From Embiotoca jacksoni (lineage: Eukaryota; Chordata; Actinopteri; Embiotocidae): a stretch of DNA of 64,000 nt. The notes under the pieces were generated by a model. That model ran no database searches, was not told the DNA's origin, and was given only the letters and a program-made list of their open reading frames with translations. Positions 45,576 through 59,600 of the stretch are shown here, piece by piece. Location of the stretch: the NCBI GenBank assembly GCA_022577435.1, contig JAKOON010000021.1, positions 8,713,199 through 8,777,198 on the forward strand, in the 5' to 3' direction. A program made the translations under genes and the position numbers. The number at the start of each line of letters is the position of its first letter. Within the stretch, counting starts at the first letter, position 1.

Positions 45576-46898
45576 TGAAACGTTACAGCCACCACAGTGC
45601 GGCTTCTCATTTCTTTAAAAAAAAAAAAAAAAAAACCTGGCTGAATTGATTTCACTGTTAATAGAAGCTTGAAGCCACAGTCCTTTAACAAGGCGTCTTT
45701 ACTGACTTAGCTCCCCCACCCCTTCGGATGTGCTATTACTTTGTATTTAAATGCGAGCACCAGAGCTTGTTATCTCCAAGGACACATGGATCGTTTTGGT
45801 GTTGATGTTCTCATGACTTCATTGGCACCAGAGGGCAAATATCCTGGAGCTCAGTGAATATATTTAATTGACATTGTTCAGTGATTTGAAGAGATGTAAT
45901 TAATATTTCGCCGCTTGCAGCTGACACGGTGCAGAAGGGGGGCACATCGACTTTCCCCATGTTTAATTGAAACTAAATGAATTTTAGTTAAACGGCTCAT
46001 ATAGATAATTGCGATGGTGTGTTACGAAGTCAACATGGCAAATGTGTTCAATCAGGATGTACAGCGTAACTTTATTTTCTACAGTAATTCATATACAGTT
46101 TACTGTTTACTCGGCCGAGTTATGATTTACTTTATTCCGACAGTGATTTGAAAAGCTCTGAATTAAAGTAATAAAAAAAAAAGCTCCAACCATACAGAAT
46201 CATATCAGCAAGCCTTTTATCCGTTTTCTCTCGGGCCAAATGTAAATATGTTGTCTTTGTGTCCATCACGCTCGTCTCACACGGACAGGAACGCTGAACA
46301 AGAAGTGTTGCAATGTGCTGCCCTTTAAGCAAAAAGTTGATATATATATATTCCCGCAGTGATTTGCAGCAGTGAGCGTTCAAAACCTGCACTTTTCAGC
46401 ACGGTCAGGAACGTACAGCAGTGTGACCTTTTTCCATTCAAGATAATGAGAAATTGAAGTCAGCACCCCGTGGGGAAAAGAAATGTTTTGGGAAGAGGGC
46501 CGCGACCTAAAATCTGCCTGCGTCCTCCATCTTTTTTATATTTCCCCCGACAGAAAGAAATGATGAGTCGGGAATCAAACTTCTAACGCTCCTTCCTGTT
46601 TTCCAGTCTCTTCTTTGCTGTCCGTAATATGTGTGCGCACGTTTAATTATTTGTGCTTCCTGTCATTTCTATGGTATGGCTTTCCTCTCGCTGTCACCAC
46701 CCATTGGCTCTGTTAGAAACGAGGCTGCACGGCGCTGGAGCGGTTAATCATAAACCAACTGCACCGACACAGATGGTTTTCTGTGATTGTGGCCTGCAAG
46801 GAGCAACAGTCTGCCAGAGCGTGACAGGACGATAATAGTGACCACCCTCGCTGCCCTTTTGGAGCTAATTTCCATGTGACGTGGTTTGCGTATGAGAT

Positions 46899-46910
46899 TG
46901 TGTGTGTGTT

Positions 46911-46949
<39 letters not shown>
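46899..46949. repeat. (GT)n microsatellite
   Basis: GT units with a GTTTGTTT interruption near the start, about 50 bp. Confidence 0.9.
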
Positions 46950-46951
<2 letters not shown>

Positions 46952-49382
46952 CCCCTATCACCAATACAGGAGGAGCTGCTTTGGATAACAACAGGCTTGA
47001 ATCATATTTAATATCTGAACTGAGAATAATTTCAAACCCTGAATGCATCTTGTGACTAAATTGATTATTTGTTGAAGCCTGCTGTAGAATAATTCAAGAA
47101 ATAGTACACCGCAGCATAAAATTAGCATTCGTGGAATATGAACGCTTGTTTGCGGAGGAGATGTTGATTTAGAGATGTTGATTAGATTTGCACAAACAAT
47201 ACATGTTGCACGATAATCATGTCTTAATTGGGGAACTGAATAATGTTGACAATTTTACTTTGGATATGAGGAAAACTGCTCTATTGCTTTATGCCACAAA
47301 ATAGGAACATATCACCATTTATTAGAGGAAGATTTCAAAATTGGCATTTCAAAATTTATTTCCATGGCAGTTGATGAATTAAAAAAAAAAAAAAAAACAA
47401 GATACAAGAGAAATGAAGATCCATCTGTAACTGTTGATTGTGTTAATCCTCTTCCACTTAATGGAAAATGTAACTTCGTGAGCCACAGTGTTTTATTAAG
47501 GCCAGCCGAAAACCTAACTTTGTAACAGGAAAACAATATTCATAATACGAGACCAACTTGTGAGATTAGATGCTACGGTACAAACAGCCGAGCTGTCAAA
47601 AAAGTTGTGTGTGGAAAATCAACAACCTTAGATGAGGTGCAGTCCGCAGCGCCGAGCAGACGTTCCATCGGCCGATCATCTACAGCTGGCTTTATCACCA
47701 GAGACAGTAAGTTTGATATTAAGATGTGCAGCACCAACAATGGTCCTCAGTAATGCTTCTCATCAGATTTGTAGAAGGTGAAGTGTGATAGCTTTTGTTA
47801 AGAGTTTAGGGCTCGAGTAAATGCTCTGTCTTTGTGTGCATGTGTACGTGCCGACGGGGTCGATGAAGACTGGTCGAAAAATTCCCTGTGTATGCCGAAT
47901 AGTATTTTCGCTTGAAATGCCGGTCCCCAGAATGAACCTCTGCTGTGCCTGACTTCACAAGTGCACACTCTTGGCTGAGCTTGCTGCTTCCTGCATCCTG
48001 CTCATCAAACTGAAAACATGGCAGCTGCTCTGGCAATGTCACATTTCTGCTAAAGTAGATACTAAAAAGGGTTTTCGGAAAAGTTTGAAGCCCGACAGAC
48101 GATGACAGACAGCGACAGACTTTAGAAACAACTTTCATAGTATATTTAACTCTCAAAGACCAAGACAACATCAACGTTGCAAACAGGAAAGCAGTATTTC
48201 ATTGACGACATGAACTACGTGTTTGGGCGCCGGGTTGAGCGTGTGAATTGTACTTTTAAGTAATCCTTGATTGCTTTCTGGCACGAACCTGAAAGAGGCT
48301 GCTCTTCTTCCAGAGCAAATAAAGATTACGCAAAGTTTGTCCCAAAATCAGACGGTGAAAGGAGTGAAAGGATAACAAATAAATCACTTCGAACATGTTT
48401 TTTTTCCTCTTCGATAAAGACAAAAGGGAGAACGCTCTTTGAGTCTGGCTGGAAATAAACAGAGAATGTCACATTTGTAGTGAACATTCTCCCTGAAATT
48501 GTTTTCTGAAAAATGTTGAGGCGCACAAAAGGTCACAATTAATTTAAAGTTTTTGTACACTGAGTTTTTTTTTGTAGAGATTGGTGCGAGAGGCCGTGAA
48601 TCCAGTTGCCTGTTGTTGTCGTCATCCGTAGCCTCTTGATTAGCCGGGGCTGCTGGCTCCATCAGTCTCAGCGGATGTTTTCATGGCTAAAATGTTGCAC
48701 TGAACATTAAGCCTGTGAGATTAAGCTTGCTTTACAAGACTGGAAAGCAACAGTGTTCATGGGAAATGAGTTAATTTTAGAGCTGGCAGGCCTACTAGTG
48801 TGAGATGGAAGCGGCATCTCCTGGCTCTGATCTCGGTAATTAAATCAGTTGATTTAAATTTTGTTTTTTGTTTTTTCAACAAACTTTATCTTAAGTATGC
48901 GCGAAGATAACTTTTCCTTTGTGTGTATTTGCATTTCTGTGCCTTTTCTGCGCGGCAGTGTGCAGTCGAACGGTCACATGTATGCTGCGTCAGTACCCAC
49001 ATGGACAGGCTACAATCAGTCAGAGGAGAAGTGATGATGATTACAGTCCCTTCGTTGCTCTTCGGGCTCCCAGACAACATCGATCCTGGGACGCTCTTAT
49101 TGTGGCTGTGAATCTTAATTTGCCCGGTAAAGACGGCGGGCGGGGGGGGGGGGGGGCGGATTCAGAGGCAAATGATAGGGTGGGATCTTTTCGCTCGACT
49201 GTCCTCTTTGTAATTTTACCACTGACCACACTGGACGAGTATTGGTTGTCATGGTAACGACGCGCAGGTACACCAAAGGCAATTTTGGGTGCACAATATG
49301 AAAAGGGTGAAAGGCAGTCTGCATTATGCATGCGCTGGCACAGACCTTCACACACAAATGCGCCCAGTGCCAGACACAGATT

Positions 49383-49384
<2 letters not shown>

Positions 49385-49446
<62 letters not shown>
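49385..49446. repeat. (CG)n(CA)n compound microsatellite
   Basis: ACGCGCGCGC followed by about 26 CA units. Third array in the window with the CG-to-CA junction in this orientation. A G-rich tract lies about 240 bp upstream (49140-49157). Confidence 0.92.
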
Positions 49447-49447
<1 letters not shown>

Positions 49448-50306
49448 TCATTTACACAGTTGTAATTATGTGCACACATTAGGACAAATATGCTTCTGTC
49501 GTCTACTCCATCTTGTTTTGTTTTATTTGTAAGTAGGATGATATTTTATGTAAGAGTATGTGTTGCGCTTTGTGGATGTTTGTCTATGACCTGATTTATT
49601 CGGGATCTACTCGTGCAGGACTCTCAACACAAGATCACTTATGACTTTGTCAGTTTTATGTAACTCTGTGTAAGCTCTCATCAGTGCTGTGAAACAGCTC
49701 CGGGTTAGATAGGACAGATTTTTTTTTTACCGGGGCTGTCTGAGATAGGCTTATTTAAATAAATGTATCTTTGCCTTGTATTTCCATATAGTAGGGCATT
49801 TGTAGGGAGGCTTTTTTTTTTGTCAACTGTACTCATTAATCTACAGTCCCGTGCAAACGTTTTATGCACTAACATGTTTGGAGTTTTATTTTATGTACTT
49901 TGCATGGGAACCACTAATTTCACCAATCCTAGCTCAATGACCCATATTTGTTAACTTGTGTATTGAACCAACATCTAAAAACCTGCGTACATAGTGATCC
50001 AAAATATGTAAATTTTTGTGTCTCTGTATTGATATTTAAGGAGGAAAAATGATTTTCAAGGCTCCGGAAGGGTGGGAGCAGATCAGAAAAAGCCTAAAGG
50101 GAGGGTAATTTTAAAGAGTGGATTAAATTATAATTAGGGTCACAGGAGGTTAACATACAGAGTGGAAAATTAGTTAATATAAATTGCAATCGATTTCTTT
50201 CATTGCACACCCATAAGCTTATCTCGGTTCCCCCTTGGGTATACTTTTTAAATATTTTTTTCTGTTCTTCTGATTCACACCATTTGTCTTTGTCACTATG
50301 GCAATG

Positions 50307-51205
50307 TACAGTCATGGACACAGTGTTTCATTCCTCCTGAGAAGTTGTGAAAATAACAGAAATTCTTCTCAGGTATACCTGCAGCGTTTGGTATTTCATA
50401 AAGTAAACCAAAGAAAATGTAAAAAAGAACAATAGATTATTGCTTCTTCCACAAGTATTATTCTAAAATGGCCTTGACAGATTTGTTGGTACCTTGAGGA
50501 AAGATTATTAATAATTGGATTATAGTGATGTCAAACTAACCATTTTCTTTAATTACTATCACACGTCTTCAATCTTGTAATCAGTTATTCAGCCTTTTTA
50601 AATGTCGGTTTGTTATTTCCACACCACACTGAACTTGGAGCAGGACCTACTGTGAAAAGTTTTGATTCTGTTTTGAGGCTGCTTTGCTGCATCTGTCACA
50701 GGGATGCTTGAATCTGTGCAGGACACATTGAAATCTCCAGAATATCGAGGCATTCTGCAGCAAAACAGGCTGCCCAGCGTTGGAAAGCTCTCAGTGTCCA
50801 GTCAGGAGTCCTGCAACAGGATAGTGACGCAAAACACATGTAAAATCACTCCAGAACGGTAAAATCACCCCAGAACAAAACAATGGACAATTCTGAAGTG
50901 ACCTCTGATCTGAATCCTATTTAACATCTGTGGAAAGAGCTGAAACATGCGGTGTGTAGAAGGCACCATTCAAACCGAATACAGCTGGAGTATTTTGCTC
51001 TAGAAAAATGGACCAAACTACCTTCTAACAGGTGCACAATTCAAATTGAGAGCTCATTTGCTGTATTATTTCATATATTTGGTTGAATCCAACATTTTTA
51101 TTGAAGTAAAAATTGTTTTTATTCACAATGATACTTTTGTCAGTTTCACAGTATTGCTTATTTTTTTTTTGTGGAAGAGTACCAACAAATGAATTCATGA
51201 TTGTA
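50307..51205 (+). mobile_element. Degraded Tc1/mariner-like element, about 0.9 kb
   Basis: The left end TACAGTCATGGA and the right end TCATGATTGTA are imperfect inverted termini with TA at the outside, as expected for Tc1 insertion. Internal 12-bp inverted pair: atttgttggtac (50481-50492) and gtaccaacaaat (51179-51190), exact complements. Between them the + strand carries decayed transposase sequence: 'gaggctgctttgctgcatctgtcacaggg' (G-C-F-A-A block), 'gcaacaggatagtgacgcaaaacacat' (Q-D-S-D-x-K-H block) and 'aatcctatttaacatctgtggaaagagctgaaa' (N-P-I-x-x-L-W-x-E-L-K block with a stop). Frameshifts and stops show that it is dead, and it is shorter than a full-length element. Confidence 0.8.
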
Positions 51206-52175
51206 TAACTATAATGTTTATACAAACACATGTACATGTGTTATGCAATGCCAGCGCAATCTTTTTTACATTTAAAGTATCAACTGTAATGAATGTAAAC
51301 AGAGAAAAAAGGGGAACCAATAAAAAATATAGTCACAAAAAGGAATACCAATTTGTCAGTGATGGATACAACTATAATTTATCTCCAATATTATTTACCT
51401 TGAGGTAAATTTGGCCCTTTTTCAAAATGACAATGCAACTTTGTTTAAAAAAAAAAACTGCCAAAAAAGTTGTAAGTATTGCAATATAAATAGAACTGAT
51501 ATAAAGTAAATTGATCATCAGCATCCTTATCATCGCTGTCACAGTTTCCCGTCAGTCTGCAGCACACCGTCTGCTCCTCTTCTGCAGTGTCGGCTGAAAA
51601 TAAACTATATGGAGATGCTTCAGTATTCATGAATAAGCAAAATGATGAAACACACTCATGCTAATAAGCCGCCACGGGACAACATTGCAAAGTCAAAGGC
51701 ACATTTTCGCTACTCTTACATAACCTGCTCCTCTTCTCCTTTTCTTTTTTTTTTTTCTCCGTATCCTTCCCGCTCCAGGTTTTCATTTCCATCCACCTTG
51801 CTTCTTCTTTTTGAGGCCGGCATACAGAATTATTCCGGCATCGTAAAGTGACTCATGTTTTTCACTGGTGATTTGACACGGTTGACCTGAAGAGCCGGTG
51901 ACAGACACACAGTCGCCAAAGACACTTAGAGAGATCGACGTGTTGGTGCGCTCGACTTTACCTTTTTCCCTTTGCGTCACACAATTCCTCAAGTGCTTGT
52001 TGGGTTCCCAGGAGACCGTTGTTATGGACCAGTAACCGTGACAACGATGCAAAGCAATGACTGTGTGGAAACTGCCTCTAACAGATTCTGCTCGTTTGGC
52101 TGGCAGATGGCTTCCAGGCTTTTTCAAGTGTCAGGGTTGACTGAGGTCCTCAGCTGTGGGACAGGGGGGGGTTTA

Positions 52176-52176
52176 G

Positions 52177-52208
<32 letters not shown>

Positions 52209-52209
52209 G
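52176..52209. repeat. (TTG)n microsatellite
   Basis: Eleven TTG triplets preceded by a short G run. A 160-codon frame running across it is judged spurious. Confidence 0.9.
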
Positions 52210-53159
52210 CAGCCACGGAGCGAGCCGTGACCAAAATTGGCTTGTGGTGCCAAATTTATACAGATTCTGATTTTCAGACAGTATTCATTCTGGGCAGGTT
52301 GGCCAAGAAACACTTTGCTTCACACTCTCTCGCTGGACTGCACTCAGAGTTGGAGGCGTTCCAGCTCAGTCACTGTCCTCTAGAGGAAGCGGCTCTGGAG
52401 CGAGTCCGGGTTAAGATGTCGGTCTGTGCGCCACACAAGGCTTCACATGGATAACCGATTTGTTTCAAGCAAAGAATTATCTGCACACGACATGATGGAG
52501 TTGTTGGTGTTATCGGGGCCACGGGTCTTTTTGAGAACACGAAGCACGTGTCCTTTGCACTGTTGTTTGGAAGCTACGACGGTTGCAACAACACAATGAA
52601 GTTATACACGGTGACGCCTTCTTTTCAGCGCAAATTCTGCTTGTATTTATTAATCATCATTGAGTATTTTAAGCAAAGTTGTATATATTTTAAGTAGAGA
52701 CAAGTTTACATTATTTGTGTATTTATTTATTTTGTTCAAAGTAAAAACTGTGATTGTTTTGGAAGTCAGCTGTGATCGGGAAATTTAGACCCCCAACTCT
52801 AGTATTTCCAAAACAGCGTCCATAGCCCTGCGTGCTTTGAAAAATGAGGAGAAGTGATCAAAGACTTCTTTTTTCCTCAGAGAACCTCAGTGGTTGCAGC
52901 ATAACAATCAAACAGTTTCTGATAGGACATTTAGAATTCATTTTTTCTGATGTGTAATAGTTACCGAGGCAGTCTTAAATAACTTTGTTAGAGCAAATGA
53001 GTATGTTGAATTGCTGGAACAATTCTCCCATCGTTTTTGAAAAGCCACATCAGATGATGACAGATGACAAATTTCCAAATTGTTTGCAAACGTCAGTCAA
53101 AGTAACGTTGTCGGAGAACCAAAGAACCAACGTGCCAAAGTTCAGGTCGTTTGCATCTA

Positions 53160-53340
53160 ATGTTTTCGCTCAGATGAATCAGAACGTGACGAGAAAACCG
53201 ACCTGTTTGCGCCTCTGACCTCAGCCACCTTCTTCGGTCTCGGACAGCGACGTCTTTCCCCTCTTGAAACACGAATGCCACTCGAAGCACCTCGCTCGGT
53301 AATTTGTCGTTCGCTCTCTGCTAAAGTTTCAGGTCCACGG
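53160..53340 (-). pseudogene. Mos1-like helix-turn-helix fragment, copy 2
   Basis: On the - strand, one frame reads ARCFEWHSCFKRGKTSLSE then acidic residues and a stop, matching the last third of the HTH region of the copy at 43833 (RRFRWHSSFQRGRMSPSQ). Similarity ends at nearly the same place (caaacag followed by gtcggttttc). The DDE/D catalytic region is missing. It is an old fragment of the same transposon family. Confidence 0.6.
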
Positions 53341-56300
53341 TGAAATCAGAAATGTGCACACCAGGGTTCAAATAAACAAGGCAGGTGCTGATGTCGGTGA
53401 AGTTGGAATACTTACTCATGACAGCGATTGCTTCTCCCTGCTCCATGTGCGTTACTATGCTGTGCTCAAAATGAATAGCTACTATTAGCTTTAATCTAGT
53501 GTTCATGGTTAGACTATAAAAAGGCCAGCACAATTATGTGTGATTATATGCCACAAAACTGTGCACCAACCCAACCGTTACACTCCTTAGTATTTCTTTA
53601 TCAAGGCATAACTTCTTTATACGTTGTCACAGAGGATAGAAGAAGAAATTATGTGCCAAATTCAATTACACGTATTCAGTGTTGAACTCAGGAGTTCGAC
53701 TGGGAGGCGCGAAGCCGCAGAGGTCATTCACATTTCCTCATTCTCCTTTTACTCTTTCACAGTCCAACCTGGCAACTTTCGTCCTCCCGTCAGTCTCTAT
53801 GTATATTAGCTTTTTGCAGTCTTTGAACTAAATGTTCAAAGGTGTATTATAAATAAATCTCTTTTTGACTTGGAGAAGTCTGAGGCTGACCTTCAGGTTA
53901 TCGTCGTCACTCGTGGAGATGAGATTTAGAATTAGAATATTTGACAGTTTGGAGGTGGCGCTGGAAAATAAATCAAAAGAATAGCTTTCCCATTTTAAAA
54001 CGACATCGAGTGTGCCGTATTATCTGGCTCGGCTCAGCGATGACAGAAGCAGCGTCTGTGGGAGGAATTGGTTTTGTTTGGGCGTGTGTGTCAGTAAGTG
54101 ATTGAGCACAGGATGGATGGACAGAAAGGGCTGGTGACAAACTCCTTCATTTCATACCGTCGTTGAGAGGGAAGGGAGAATTAGCCTCTGTCTGTATGTC
54201 ATCACCGTTATGACAAATCTCAACACGGCTGTATTCACTTCTGTTCTCTTCGTACTCGTCCATACCTCATCTGAATTTATCGCTACGTGTCACCAGAGCA
54301 ACTTAACGACACAGTGCAATACAGTTCTGGACTACTCATGAAACGTTTTATTGTCCGAGTTCAGTCGCAACACATTCACAGTAAAAGCCTCGTAAACAAT
54401 AAACATGGCAACAATCGAGGAGGTCATTATTTTTCTGACTCTGAGATCACAAGGTGACAAAACACACCCTCGGCACCGTCCACAGTCCGTAATATTCTCT
54501 GACTTGTTTCTATTATATTATGCAGGTCCCTAACCCTGTCACATCTCCATACTGACCCTACACCGGCCTTATTGGTCATGTGTATATTGCATATTGTTCA
54601 CAAGTTGCGTTCATTTCTGAGGTCGTGCGCAACCAACGCTCCAAATAGATGCAGGGCACGCGAGGCAGCCGTCATGTGCACCACAACACGTAGTTTAAAC
54701 CCCCCGAGCTGACATTGTGAACCAGGGAATACATCTTAAATGTAAATTGAACAACTTTGACCATTCCACTTGTTTTTATTGGCTCTCTTGCATAACCTAC
54801 ACTTTAGAGATGATTGGATCGGCAAGCGCTTAAAAAATGTAAATGAATTTCAACCAGTACAAGAGACCCTTCAACATGTTAATTCCTCACTTCGAAATAA
54901 AAGATGGTGGAGCGTCACACTGCTACACTTTGGCAGCACTACACTCGACGCTCTGAGGGACACACGCTGCAAATTGTAGCATATTTCCCTCCCATTCATG
55001 ACAACGAAAATGCTAATCTCTCTCTTCAGGGAAGGAATTCATCTACTCTCTTTTAAACGGGGAAAAAGATAATTTCATAAATAGTTTGACAACATGGCTT
55101 TTCATGTCGGGCAGATTGGATTGTCACAAGGATGAGCACACAAGAGGGATAATTGCATATGAGATTTTCAAAAACAATCACAAAAGTAAAAAAAAAAATG
55201 CCAAAAATGAACCACTCCATGAAAACATTTCCAATGCAAAAGTGGCAAAAGCTGAACATTTCAGAGAGAAACCCAAGAAATGGGCAAGAAAAATTGCAAA
55301 AGCACTCAAGTGAAATATCTAAAATAAAAAGATCCATTAAGACAAGTTCAACATATTCATAATTTACAGTAGAGCTGACTTTCTCCATTTGTCAGCATTG
55401 AACAAGCTGAGAGAGATCAGCTGTACTATTTAAATTAACTTTCATATAACGTTACTTCAATAAAAATTCCTTATAACTCAAAACTGTAATCTTTTTCTAA
55501 CCCTAACGATGTGGTTTTTGGTGCTTAAACCTCAGGTGCCTTACTTTTCTAGTTTTATCTTCTGGTGGACTTCTGATGGGTGTGTTACGCTCTTCGGTGT
55601 AATAACGGGATGCCTTACGACAGAAAGAAATGCCGACTGAAACGCTTGAGTCAGATACACAAAGTATTCAAAGTGGGGAAAAAAACCAACTACTGGCCGT
55701 AGAGAAGAGACATTTTCTCAAGAGTTCATCACTGTCCGCAGATAATTACACGACTCACAGACCGTTTAATTTGCTCACTGGCCCAGTGGAACCGCAGCTT
55801 CAAGTAACCGTTGGTGCTTCTTCTAATCACAAAGTCAAAGGATCCTCAGACACTTCTTCCGTGAGCTCTTCAAATGTTAAGAATTTCTGCAACCTTCACA
55901 ACTTAACTCTTTGAGAATGACCTTGACTAACATCAGAAAGTGCATTTAGCCACTTAAAATTCCACACAAAGACACTGACAGACCTGTAAGTAGACATCGG
56001 CATATAATAATCTTGTATATTCGTTAGTAATAAGCAGTAGCAAGCAATCAATATCAGACTCCCGTTTCAAGCTTCTTTTTTTTGTATCCCAGGACTTGGC
56101 AGCACTCCAAAATGTCCACTGAGTAATGAGACACAAAATATACCTGCTTGCTTGGATTTAGTTTCACTATGAGGAGACGCTCAATAAAACCAGTGTGTAG
56201 TAACACTTACTTAAATACAGTTAGAGAAAGCGTGTGTTGTCTCCCTCATTCCATCTCTTGTCGTGTCATAGATCAAACTCTCTCGTATTTAATTCTTATT

Positions 56301-59088
56301 ATTAAAGTGTTTGAAGAGTAAGATGGTACCAAAGTGATCAATTAATGCTCCTGCGAGGCGTCTTCTGTGGAAATAATGTTGTCACCTCTGCGCCTGCATG
56401 TTCCAACCGTAATGAATCAACTCTAATCCAGGAACAATGATGTTCACAAATCATAGCTGTGCTCAAGCTCTGTATGAAGACAGCGGTGGCATCGTATTTC
56501 TTTTGTTTAATGTGGAGGTGGTTCCGAAGTTGCCGTGGATTTAGTTTTTAATTACACTCTGCCACTTTCAGAAAGCAGCGTGTAGCTTAAACTCACTGAA
56601 CCCATTTACAGCCTACGGACAGAAATTCACGTTATTTTCACTTCTACAGTTGCGGGGATGATAGCATGCCGGTTTACGTGACTAATGCCGGCTTGATTTA
56701 TCTGTGACTTTTGTTTTTTAGTGTTGGCTACCATTACATTACATTACTATACTACTAGTACTACTACTCATGCATCTCATGCACCTACAGTATATCTATG
56801 GACTTGTTCAGACTGCCGGCCCAAATCTGTTCTTTGGTCCCATCCAGGTTGTATCCGGATTGACTTTTGATGGTACAGACAGCAAAAAAAAGTAAATTTG
56901 ATTTATGCAAATTGGATCCAAAACAATTGGAGGTGGTTTGAAATGTGATTAAAATTGCATTTCTACAGTTCAGATGCTCAGATCGGTTTTCTTGATTTCT
57001 TGTATCACTCCAAATGCGACGCACAACGATGACATCATTTTTAGAGTGACAGAACGGGCAGAAGCTATGCTAGCACTACAGAGGACAATGAGGACAACAG
57101 TCAGTGGACAGAAGCTGATGAGGTCTACGGCCCTGCATTTGTCATGCTCCCGCGTTAGAAAGCCACATCACCAGCGCAGCAACGCGTACGTCGTTTCCAC
57201 AGCAACCAATGCAGATGGGTCGGTGATATCCGAACACACCAAATGCGACCTGCTCCAGTGCAAATAACAGTGTGGACAGTCTGTCCTAAAGATCTGATTC
57301 GAGAATTCAATTTTGCCTGCCGTCTGAACAAAGCCTAATTCCTAAGAGGACATACCTTTTAGCAGTGGACACTGTTGTTGAAATAAGAAGCTGCAATGTG
57401 TAATTCTGCTGCTAATGACTCTGAATGTGTCGGAACAACCAGCAAAAATATAGTTTCACACATTGTTTTGTACTTAAGCATGATAGTTCCTGTGTCAAGG
57501 CTACTGACAGTTTTTTGAATGCCGGGGAACTAAAGTTCCTCCACCCTCCGGTGGTGGTGTGTCGTTGGTAAACAGCCTTTACAGTCCAGGAAAAACTGCA
57601 GTGATGAGGAGAGGCCGCATGTTGTAACACTGCACGCATGTATTTCTTTTTTCGGCGACAGCGAACACAGTGAACAACATTTGGAAAGCTGTTACACAGA
57701 AACTCGAGTTTATCTGGACACATTATGGCTGATTAAACACACACGTAGTCACAATAATCGTTTAGCATTTCACAGTGGATGCTGCTACGTGCTGCCAGCG
57801 TTACTTTTCAGACGTGAAGGTGGGGAAAGCTCGGACAGTAACTCATTTTTCTGTTAGTTTTTTCTAAGTTCTCTGACGAAGCACAGTTTAAGGGGATTTT
57901 CTCTTCCTGTGACTAATGAAAACTTAGTCTACTGAGACTTAGCCGACTTTTTGGAGGTTCCACTAATATTTTCAGTCAGGTTTCTCTTACAAAATGACTC
58001 TGCTTGTATATATCTGTGCTCTCTATGTATGTGAGTTTGAGATTCTGCATACCTTTTTCATTTTGCTAAAGCCATCATGGAGACTTCCAAGTACAAAGAT
58101 CTACCTCAATCTCTGTTTTCACAGCAGCTTATGTTTCAATTTCCATAAAATGGGCACACAGCAGGTTGAACCACTGCTGTTTGAGCATGACAGATGTTTT
58201 TTTCATGACTTTACGGCTGATATAATTTCCTTCTTTGATTGAATTATAAGCCATCACTCTCAGGATATTAAATTTTTGTATTACCTTTAAGACCATCATG
58301 TCAGGATATAACGTCCTTCAAGGTTATGATCTGAAAATAACAGTATCAGGTAGCAGGAAATAGCTTCTCTCACCGTGTTTGATGTGTAGTTGAAAGTGAT
58401 TATAAGTATGTTTCGAAAGAGGACAAAACAGTTTAACATTTCAAAATGTTTTCATTATAAAACATGTATTTTTTTTTCTATTTCATTATATGATTGTCAT
58501 TCCATAGTATCATCCTCAACCAGCCCATCATATATAACACGATCCAATCAGTCTCCAATCTGCTTCTTTCTTTCACTCACAAAAACATGACATATTAAAT
58601 TGTATTATTACACAGAAGCACGACCGGGTAAACAGCGGTTACAAACATTCTCTGACAGGCAAGAGCTGCACGTAAATATTCACAGCTGCTACGGAGGAGT
58701 GCAACTCAAGGACACGGGGAACAAGAAATAACTGTTTTTGATCTGAACAATGAGGATGGGAGCTGAAACTCTGACAAGCACATCAACATACTGCTGAAAA
58801 TAGTTTTGCTTTTTGTTGCAGCTATTTCGAGACAGAATGTCACAGAAGTCTCTCCGTGCTCTGCAAATCACTGTTCCTGTGCTCCGTGGCTATAGCAACA
58901 TCCTGTGTACCCTTTAATTTAGGATACGCATGTCGACAACAACGTATTTTAAATGTGCTTCAACCAAGTTAAGGTGTGTATTGTTCCTAAACAAGCCATG
59001 ACACTATAAATGGTAATAGTTCGTGTTAAGGGGTGTATATAAGACTGGCGATAAGAAGCCATAAAGGAGTCCTAATCAATGTTTATCA
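53341..59088. other. Unannotated stretch, no exon recognised
   Basis: About 5.7 kb of AT-rich, mostly unique sequence. I saw no coding exon, no RNA gene and no long repeat. Short open frames occur, such as one of 94 codons at 55630-55914, but none resembles a known family or has convincing splice context. It may be rab26 intron or intergenic DNA. Confidence 0.5.
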
Positions 59089-59600
59089 TTAAAGGTCCAG
59101 CGTGTTGGATCTAGTGGGGGTCTTTTTGCTAAAATGGAGTCTTATATTCTGTAATGCCGTGACAGGATGCAGTATAACTAAAAGAGCAGGCAAAAATAGA
59201 AGAATAAGGTTTTATAAGCTCAAAAGAATTCCAATGATGATCAAAATTAAAAGTCTTTGTTTCCAGTGTTTCCTAATTAGATCTCATTACTTCCCTTTAA
59301 TCAGTGGTTCCTCCCAAATCCTTTTCCCTTGTCTGTCTCCACTGTGTAGCCCCTTTAGCCCTTCTTTAATCAGGTGATAGAAACACCTGCAGCTGTGTGC
59401 CCTGTGAGGCATTATGGGAGATGTACTATGTGTTGTGGTGGCCAGTTTGTACTGGGTGTCCTTGGCTTGTGTGGGAATGTAGATCTACAAGAGCCACAAT
59501 TCATTATCAAGTTTACTTTAGTGTATAAACACCCCAAAACTAAGAATCACTATGTTTTCATCACCTTAGAGTGAGCTTTTCATATCTACATAGAGAATTG
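59089..59600 (+). mobile_element. Partial MITE-like repeat of the 8572 family
   Basis: Starts TTAAAGGTCCAGCGTGTTGGATCTAGTGGGGG and ends near 'ttagagtgagcttttcatatctacatagaga', the same order of blocks as the high-copy percomorph repeat found complete at 8572-8993. The right terminus is not visible; another repeat begins directly at about 59600. Confidence 0.6.

Larger units (their letters stand above)
41882..49842. other. Region after rab26 exon 2, no exon recognised
   Basis: Probably rab26 intron 2 in whole or part. I searched by eye for the switch II motif (WDTAGQERFR), NKxD and the C-terminal Rab motifs and found none. The stretch contains AAT triplets at about 41984-42006, the TA array at 42108, mariner-like and dispersed repeat fragments (separate entries), and otherwise unique sequence. 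Confidence 0.55.

Noticed and set aside
51972..52454. 160-codon open frame with a polyvaline run
   Set aside because: The frame stays open partly because of the TTG microsatellite. Its residues match no family I know and it has no start or splice context.
55630..55914. 94-codon frame with serine-rich protein
   Set aside because: No recognisable domain, no splice sites that fit a neighbouring gene, and ordinary AT-rich surroundings.
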